Source of the DNA: Gammaproteobacteria bacterium
Lineage (GTDB): Bacteria > Pseudomonadota > Gammaproteobacteria > Eutrophobiales > Eutrophobiaceae
Length of the DNA stretch: 11,636 nt
Reading direction: 5' to 3'
NCBI GenBank assembly: GCA_009843675.1
Contig: VYCZ01000185.1
Span: 1-11,636, forward strand
In this document: piece after piece, positions 7,410 to 11,636 of the stretch
Position numbering within the stretch: position 1 is the first letter of the stretch
How the letters are laid out: the number at the start of each line of letters is the position of its first letter
Position numbers and translations under genes: made by a program
Notes under the pieces: generated by a model
What the model was told of the DNA's origin: nothing
The model's database searches: none
The model's input: the letters and a program-made list of their open reading frames with translations, nothing else

Positions 7410-9629
7410 TCAGAAATTATAAAGCACACTCCCTCCAACCCATCTTGGCCGACCGTAGTATTCTTCCACCATTCCAAAAAATACCGTTAAACTGTCGAAG
7501 GATTGCACAATGTATTCCTCATCCGTTATGTTGTTGGCAAATACAGCCACCTCCCATTTTTCATCCCGTGACGCCCAGGATAATCTGGCATTCGCCACGT
7601 GGTAGCCATTTTCAGTAACACCATCTGATCTCGTCAGCGCATGGAAGTGTTCAGAGCGATAGTGAAAATCACCTTGAACGGCCATGTTCCCATTAAGTGC
7701 GGGCCATTGATAGCGGGCGAGACCACTGAGATTCCACTTGGGTGTTTGAACTGACTGCGTTTTTGCCCCGGTCGGCAAAGTGATTTCATTGTCTACATAT
7801 CCAACACCAAAGATAAAATCGAGATTTTCAGTCGGACTGGTAAACAACTCGACCTCAAAACCCGTGTTTTTGGCGTCCGGCGCACTCAGTACCTTTGTCA
7901 CAAGGCCAAGCACATCAAATGCCTGGAAGTCTTTATAATCATTGAGAAAGACTGATGTATTTAGTATCGTCAATCCATCCAATAATGTCGCTTTAAAACC
8001 CTCTTCAAAGGCGTCAACTTTATCTTCCGGAAAGCCGACATTCGCATCGGTCAGTGGCTCCAGCGTACTGTCAAACAACGCATTAAACCCGCCACCCTTG
8101 ACGCCCCGATTCCAACTGGCGTAGAGCAATAAATCGTCGCTGTATCTATAATCAACTTCAACCTTGGCCGACCAAAGCCCTTTGTCATACTCGCCGCTGT
8201 ATGTTCCAAAAGTGGCAATGACGTTTGGATTGCCGCCACGAGCGACGGTGCCATCATTCGGGTATGACACAAAATTGTTGTCGTAATCGAATTCAACGTT
8301 TTCATCAATCCAACGAAAACCGCCGATTAACCTGACTTGCTCTGTCAGTTCATATTCAACCTGACCAAATAAGGACCATGATTTTTTATCCTGTTGATAC
8401 GGACTGTCAAACCCCGTGACATTGCCGTTTTCATCCAAACCTACGGAACCGGATGGGTCACCGCCCAAAAAGGCAAATTCACCACCATTTGAATCATTGA
8501 TATCGATTTCCAAATAATAAAAGCCGGCCACCCACTGGGTCCGTTCAGTCTCACCATTTAACCGCAACTCCTGAGAAAACTGCTCTGCATCTGTAGTCAG
8601 ATAAAAATTGAAATCGTTAAATGGGGCAGCATCTGAATCTTCCAGGTAGTCCCTTTCCACACTCTGGAAATCGGTAATACCGGTCAATGTTGCAGCGTCA
8701 AAACTCCACTTCAAGGTGCCGCTCATACCGTAGGTCTCGAGATCATTAAACCCTAACCTGTCATAGTCTCCGGCAAACACATCGCCGTCGCTGTCCGTAT
8801 AACCGGTGAAATTGCCTGCGCCAGGCGTCTTCACAACCAGGCCTGTTACCGGGTCGACAACCGCATCGACATTTTCAAAAAAGCCTGTGCGGATTTGCTG
8901 CAGGGAATAACGGCCATTCAGCAGTAAGGAAACATCTTCACTCGGTTCAAATAATAATTGGACACGACCTGCATAGTCGTTCGCATTATTTAAATCGTTG
9001 TCCGGATCAAGCCGGTTCGTCACGTAGCCACTATTATGATGTGTCGAGACCGATATGCGGCCGGATAGAGTGTCGGACAGCCCGCCAGTTGCCGCACCCT
9101 CAAACTTGACCTGATCATATTCTCCTACCGTCACCTGTCCATAACCGCCGAATTCCCGCTCAGGTTTTTTTGTCACGTAATGGGCTAAACCACCTGTTGC
9201 ATTACGGCCATACAAGGTCCCCTGTGGACCGCGTAATATTTCAACCCGCTCCATATCAAACAACATGAAGCCGGCCCCTGACATCTGGCTGATGTAAACC
9301 TCATCCACATATAAGGACACGGGGCTCTCCTGGTTTGCCGTAAAATCACTATTTGCAGCGCCACGAATGGCAAGCCCGTAGTTTGCCTCGCCGTTAGGCT
9401 GAACAGTATGAACGCCAGGGGCCAAGGCCGTGATTTGCTGTGCATTTGTATAACCCAGCGTGCGCATTTGCTCACCTGTAAACGCAGTAATGGCAATGCC
9501 AACGTCCTGTATGTTTTGCTCGCGCTTCTGCGCAGTCACCACGATCTCTTCAAGCAGTGCTGAATTACCGGCGGAGGAGTATAGAAAAACCAGTAAATAC
9601 GATATGACAATCTTGCTGCTCGATCTCAT
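7410..9629 (-). CDS. TonB-dependent outer-membrane receptor
   Basis: The protein has 739 residues from the start at 9629. It opens with a signal peptide (MRSSSKIVIS, hydrophobic YLLVFLY, then small residues near 18-24) followed by EEIVVTAQKR (27-36), the TonB-box/plug entry typical of this family. The plug domain (about 35-150) contains LRGPQGTLYGRNATGG (132-147). The rest is a beta-barrel rich in aromatic alternating strands, with the terminal motif YNF ending in phenylalanine for barrel assembly. It would import a substrate across the outer membrane with energy from TonB-ExbBD. I chose the ATG at 9629 because AAGGAG lies 9 bases upstream and it starts directly with the signal peptide; an in-frame ATG at 9680 would add 17 residues in front of it. 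Being just upstream of the catabolic operon, it is likely the uptake route for that pathway's substrate; iron-complex uptake cannot be excluded. Confidence 0.94.
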   Translation of the reverse strand: MRSSSKIVISYLLVFLYSSAGNSALLEEIVVTAQKREQNIQDVGIAITAFTGEQMRTLGYTNAQQITALAPGVHTVQPNGEANYGLAIRGAANSDFTANQESPVSLYVDEVYISQMSGAGFMLFDMERVEILRGPQGTLYGRNATGGLAHYVTKKPEREFGGYGQVTVGEYDQVKFEGAATGGLSDTLSGRISVSTHHNSGYVTNRLDPDNDLNNANDYAGRVQLLFEPSEDVSLLLNGRYSLQQIRTGFFENVDAVVDPVTGLVVKTPGAGNFTGYTDSDGDVFAGDYDRLGFNDLETYGMSGTLKWSFDAATLTGITDFQSVERDYLEDSDAAPFNDFNFYLTTDAEQFSQELRLNGETERTQWVAGFYYLEIDINDSNGGEFAFLGGDPSGSVGLDENGNVTGFDSPYQQDKKSWSLFGQVEYELTEQVRLIGGFRWIDENVEFDYDNNFVSYPNDGTVARGGNPNVIATFGTYSGEYDKGLWSAKVEVDYRYSDDLLLYASWNRGVKGGGFNALFDSTLEPLTDANVGFPEDKVDAFEEGFKATLLDGLTILNTSVFLNDYKDFQAFDVLGLVTKVLSAPDAKNTGFEVELFTSPTENLDFIFGVGYVDNEITLPTGAKTQSVQTPKWNLSGLARYQWPALNGNMAVQGDFHYRSEHFHALTRSDGVTENGYHVANARLSWASRDEKWEVAVFANNITDEEYIVQSFDSLTVFFGMVEEYYGRPRWVGGSVLYNF

Positions 9630-9750
9630 GAGAGAAATCTCCTTATAAAATGTTGACCAAGCGAGACTAGTTGTTAACATCCTGCTTGTAAAATATAAAA
9701 TACTTTATTTACAGATAACTTTTGTTTATTGCTGTGTAACGTAATTATAC
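9630..9750 (-). promoter_or_regulatory. AT-rich leader of the receptor gene with a TATAAT box at the insertion-sequence edge
   Basis: This 120-base AT-rich stretch holds the AAGGAG ribosome binding site (minus strand, 9 bases before the ATG at 9629). A perfect TATAAT (9749-9744) sits right at the junction with GC-rich DNA, but the place where a -35 box would lie (about 9767-9772) is CG-only sequence with no match. Another AT-rich candidate -10, TATATT, lies nearer the gene (around 9696-9691). Which is used cannot be told. Confidence 0.35.
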
Positions 9751-9780
9751 CATTCCGGCCCCAGGGCGCGCGGAGGGGGT

Positions 9781-9802
9781 CGGTCTGCACAGTGTGAGAC
9801 CG
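9781..9802. repeat. Short hairpin in the transposase-distal end of the IS
   Basis: CGGTCT pairs with AGACCG (6 base pairs), with an inner CAC/GTG pairing around AGT and one bulged G. It lies about 30 bases inside the estimated left boundary. It may be part of the right-end recognition region or a weak transcription stop for the transposase mRNA; there is no T-run to make it a standard terminator. Confidence 0.4.
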
Positions 9803-9928
9803 TGAAGGACCTCGGCGCTGCGCGGCCCGCTCTGGCTTGTCAGGTGGCCCCGCGATTGGCCTGTGGCCGGAAGGGGCGTGGCGGCGACGCCGGATGGTTG
9901 ACCGGGGCGCTACGCCCCCGGGTGCCGG

Positions 9929-11197
9929 TCAGGCGGCGGCCGGCACGTTGGTGGCCCCGTCCGGGGTGGGGCAGCCGTATTTTTTCAGCATCTTGATCCA
10001 GCGCGGCGCATTGCGTTTGACCATGAGCGCCTCGTAGTCGGTGTGCGGGTCCCGGTAGGGCTGGCCGGTAATGAGCATGCGGTAGAGGATGCGCAGCAGT
10101 TTGTGGGCGGTGGCGACGGTGGCCCGTTTTTTGCCGCGGCGCACGGTGAGGGCCTTGTGGTAGCCCCGGAACTGGCAGTGGTGGGTGCGGGCGGCGCCGT
10201 GGGCGCACTCGACCAGCAGGGTGCGCAGGTGCGGGTTGCCCTTGCGGGTGTTGCCGTGGCGGCGTTTGCCGGCGCTCTCGTTGTTGCCGGGGGCCAGGCC
10301 GGCCCAGGCCGCGCAGTGGCGGGCTGAGGGGAAGACCCGGATATCGGGGCCGAGTTCGATGAGGATGGCGCCGGCTGAAGACTGGTCGATGCCGGGCAGG
10401 GTCATCAACAGGTCAATCTGGGGCTGGTACGGCGCCAGGTGGTCCCGGATGACGGCGTCGTAGTCGGCGATGCGCGCCGCGGCGTTCTCGAAGGCGGCGA
10501 GCTGGTCTTCAAGGACGAACCGGGCCTGCGGGCGCAGGGGCGCGTTGAGGGCATCGCCCAGTGCGTCCCGGTGCACCCGGACGTGGCCGGAGAGCGTGGC
10601 CAGGATATCCTCCGGGGCCTGCCCGGCCACCAGGCCGTCCAGGATACGGCGACCGTTGACGCCGAGCAGGTCCGAGAGGATACCGCCGACCCGGAGGCCG
10701 GCGCCGTCGAGGACCTGTTGGATGCGGGTGCGCAGGGTGGCGCGCAGGCGCACCACCTTGTGGCGTTGGCGTGACACCTTGCGCAGGGCGCGGAAGTCCG
10801 CGGGCGGCACGAAGCTGGGGCGGCACAGGCCGAACTGGCAGATACGGGCGAGCCAGACGCTGTCGGCGATGTCGATCTTGCGGCCCTTGAGTTGTTTGAC
10901 GTGCTGGGCGTGCACCAGTAGCGGTTCAATGCCGGCGCTCTCCAGGGCCTCGAACACCACCTCCCAGTACACGCCGGTGGCTTCCATGACCGCGGCGCTG
11001 ACCCGGTGTTCCAGCAACCAGCGGACCAGTTCGTCCAGCCCGGCCGGCAGGGCGCTGAAGGTGCGGGTATGGAGTTCGGCCTCCATCCCGGGCCGGGCCA
11101 GGCGCACGCTGGCGGTGATTTGCATCTTGTGCACGTCCAGGCCCGCGGCGCAGGCATGGATGACGTGCAGGGTGTCAGTGTGTATAGTGTCAGACAT
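9929..11197 (-). CDS. IS110-family transposase (DEDD recombinase)
   Basis: The 422-residue protein is a complete IS110-type recombinase. The N-terminal RuvC-like DEDD domain shows AAGLDVHK (Asp21), VMEATGVYWE (Glu72) and KGRKIDIADSVWLARI (Asp109, Asp112). A helical linker spans roughly 130-255. The C-terminal Transposase_20 domain contains LMTLPGIDQSSAGAIL (264-279) and FPSARHCAAWAGLAPGNN (289-306) followed by ESAGKRRHG, in which Ser308 is the expected nucleophile. Family knowledge: such enzymes excise the element as a circle and reinsert it using an element-encoded bridge RNA to choose target and donor sites. Start choice is supported by GGAGG 7 bases before the ATG. The very high GC of the gene contrasts with the neighbouring catabolic genes and points to horizontal arrival. 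All catalytic residues are present, so the element may be active. Confidence 0.95.
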   Translation of the reverse strand: MSDTIHTDTLHVIHACAAGLDVHKMQITASVRLARPGMEAELHTRTFSALPAGLDELVRWLLEHRVSAAVMEATGVYWEVVFEALESAGIEPLLVHAQHVKQLKGRKIDIADSVWLARICQFGLCRPSFVPPADFRALRKVSRQRHKVVRLRATLRTRIQQVLDGAGLRVGGILSDLLGVNGRRILDGLVAGQAPEDILATLSGHVRVHRDALGDALNAPLRPQARFVLEDQLAAFENAAARIADYDAVIRDHLAPYQPQIDLLMTLPGIDQSSAGAILIELGPDIRVFPSARHCAAWAGLAPGNNESAGKRRHGNTRKGNPHLRTLLVECAHGAARTHHCQFRGYHKALTVRRGKKRATVATAHKLLRILYRMLITGQPYRDPHTDYEALMVKRNAPRWIKMLKKYGCPTPDGATNVPAAA

Positions 11198-11299
11198 AAC
11201 GCTTCCTCCGAATGGGTGGTGTTATCACAGGGGCGGGAACGGGAGCAACGGAGTGCTGGCTCGTCGCCCGAACGGGCGGCGGCGCATTTTGCTGTGCGT
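11198..11299. other. Transposase-proximal 5' non-coding segment
   Basis: No gene is seen here. It contains the GGAGG ribosome binding site of the transposase (plus CCTCC at 11205-11209) and a compact hairpin, CGCCCG/CGGGCG, at 11265-11278. The latter could belong to the candidate bridge RNA or to a leader controlling the transposase. No convincing -35/-10 promoter was found in this GC-rich stretch. Confidence 0.5.
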
Positions 11300-11478
11300 C
11301 CTCGGCAGTGCCGGGTACAACGCGGGGCACGAGGCCGTTGCTCGGGAACAGTTTGCTATCGGGCTCATACGGCGCCGCAAAATAAACGCGTCCTCGGTCC
11401 GCTCCCGCCCCGACAGTGTGCACCAGGACGGGGCGTTAGCCAACGCCGGGGTGGCGGGTAGCCCGTGGCCCCGGCGTT
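11300..11478 (-). ncRNA. Candidate IS110 bridge RNA region (three consecutive stem-loops)
   Basis: The 5' non-coding segment of the element holds three hairpins. 11442-11478: a perfect 10-base-pair stem (AACGCCGGGG/CCCCGGCGTT), a symmetric internal loop TGG/TGG, then a 4-base-pair stem and a TAG loop (plus-strand letters). 11406-11435: a perfect 7-base-pair stem CGCCCCG/CGGGGCG around a 16-base loop with a small inner GTG/CAC pairing. 11300-11334: CCTCG/CGAGG and TGCC/GGCA with a 4-base bulge. Stems interrupted by internal loops, placed between the element end and the transposase gene, are what the bridge RNA of IS110-group elements looks like. The exact RNA ends, and which loop binds target or donor DNA, are not determined. 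High GC makes some hairpins likely by chance, hence modest confidence. Confidence 0.4.
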
Positions 11479-11484
11479 TCTCAG

Positions 11485-11516
11485 TTACATGCAGCCGGGG
11501 TGTGCAGATCCCTGAT
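11485..11516 (+). repeat. Direct repeat copy 1 (TTACATGC...GTGTGCAGATCCCTG)
   Basis: This ~32-base sequence recurs at 11604-11636 with three substitutions and one inserted base. The core GGGGTGTGCAGATCCCTG is identical in both copies. It begins only about 7 bases after the last hairpin assigned to the IS110 element, and lies 24 bases before the REP-like hairpin. Confidence 0.75.
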
Positions 11517-11540
11517 CATGAGGGCTTGCTGTATAAATTC

Positions 11541-11592
11541 GGGGACAGACCCCCGCTTACAACATGCGGGGGCATGCTTAAAATCTGTCCCC
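11541..11592. repeat. REP-like palindromic element
   Basis: Outer arms GGGGACAGA (11541-11549) and TCTGTCCCC (11584-11592) are perfectly complementary; inside them CCCCCGC (11550-11556) pairs with GCGGGGG (11566-11572) around a 9-base loop, and 11 unpaired bases remain on the right side. GGGGACAGA/TCTGTCCCC arms are a motif I associate with REP elements mobilised by REP-associated tyrosine transposases (RAYTs), though no such gene lies in the window. It is non-coding. Confidence 0.65.
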
Positions 11593-11603
11593 AGCGCGGC
11601 GGT

Positions 11604-11636
11604 TTACATGCCGTTGGGGTGTGCAGATCCCTGGAT
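11604..11636 (+). repeat. Direct repeat copy 2, running to the window edge
   Basis: Second copy of the sequence at 11485-11516, offset by about 119 bases. It ends in CAGATCCCTGGAT at the window edge and may continue beyond. Stretches of the type CTGGATTCCCGC often start dispersed intergenic palindromes in proteobacteria, so this copy may be followed by one; that part is not visible. Confidence 0.7.

Larger units (their letters stand above)
9751..11480 (-). mobile_element. IS110-family insertion sequence (approximate ends)
   Basis: A sharply GC-rich block interrupts the moderate-GC surroundings and contains one intact IS110-type transposase gene, about 180 bases of 3' non-coding DNA and about 280 bases of structured 5' non-coding DNA. 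The left edge is set at the abrupt composition change near 9750, the right edge just after the long hairpin ending at 11478. No long terminal inverted repeats were seen, which is expected: this family usually lacks them and makes no ordinary target duplication. The longer 5' segment fits the IS110 subgroup rather than IS1111, where the longer non-coding part is at the 3' end. The precise ends and core dinucleotide need an empty-site comparison. Confidence 0.8.

Noticed and set aside
9630..9680. Upstream start for the receptor at 9680
   Set aside because: It would place 17 residues before the signal peptide; the ATG at 9629 has AAGGAG correctly placed.
11006..11461. Plus-strand open frame of 151 codons antisense to the transposase start
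   Set aside because: GC-rich DNA opposite a real gene gives long chance frames; no family motif or convincing ribosome binding site. The same holds for other frames over 9800-11460.
9751..11480. Terminal inverted repeats and target duplication for the IS
   Set aside because: Comparison of the two edges by eye gave only short GC-rich similarities, and this family normally has neither.
11485..11636. CRISPR array or integron attC site
   Set aside because: Only two imperfect repeat copies with an 87-base interval that itself contains a hairpin; no cas or integrase gene and no attC core sites seen.

Overview
The window looks like chromosome of a Gram-negative proteobacterium, most likely an environmental gammaproteobacterium. 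The basis is a TonB-dependent outer-membrane receptor of the 'EEIVVTAQKR' type, moderate base composition in the catabolic genes, and the overall protein flavour; no marker gene is present, so the taxonomy is an inference. All supported genes lie on the minus strand, so the biological reading direction is right to left.

Region A (about 9750 down to 7362) holds a TonB-dependent receptor with a signal peptide, an AT-rich leader and a clear intrinsic terminator. Region B (7244 down to 1, continuing off the left edge) is a tightly packed run that looks like one operon: a class III pyridoxal-phosphate aminotransferase, an NAD(P)-dependent aldehyde dehydrogenase, then the FAD, [2Fe-2S] and molybdopterin subunits of a xanthine dehydrogenase-family molybdenum hydroxylase, and a truncated CoxG-like SRPBCC protein. 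Gaps between these genes are 4, 25, 5, -4 and 40 bases.

Taken together, regions A and B suggest uptake of an organic compound across the outer membrane, removal of an amino group to give an aldehyde, oxidation of the aldehyde to an acid, and water-derived hydroxylation of a (hetero)aromatic or similar substrate by the molybdenum enzyme. The logic resembles the pyrrolidine branch of nicotine breakdown, with an aminotransferase where that pathway uses an amine oxidase, but the substrate cannot be read from the sequence. The large subunit lacks the active-site loop of true CO dehydrogenase, so CO oxidation is unlikely.

Region C (about 9750 to 11480) is a markedly GC-rich insertion sequence of the IS110 family, with an intact DEDD/serine transposase and a structured 5' non-coding segment that is a good candidate for a bridge RNA. 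It sits directly upstream of the receptor gene. Region D (about 11480 to 11636) is an intergenic repeat cluster: a REP-like hairpin bearing GGGGACAGA/TCTGTCCCC arms, bracketed by two copies of a ~32-base direct repeat about 119 bases apart. No tRNA, rRNA, CRISPR array or regulator gene was found.
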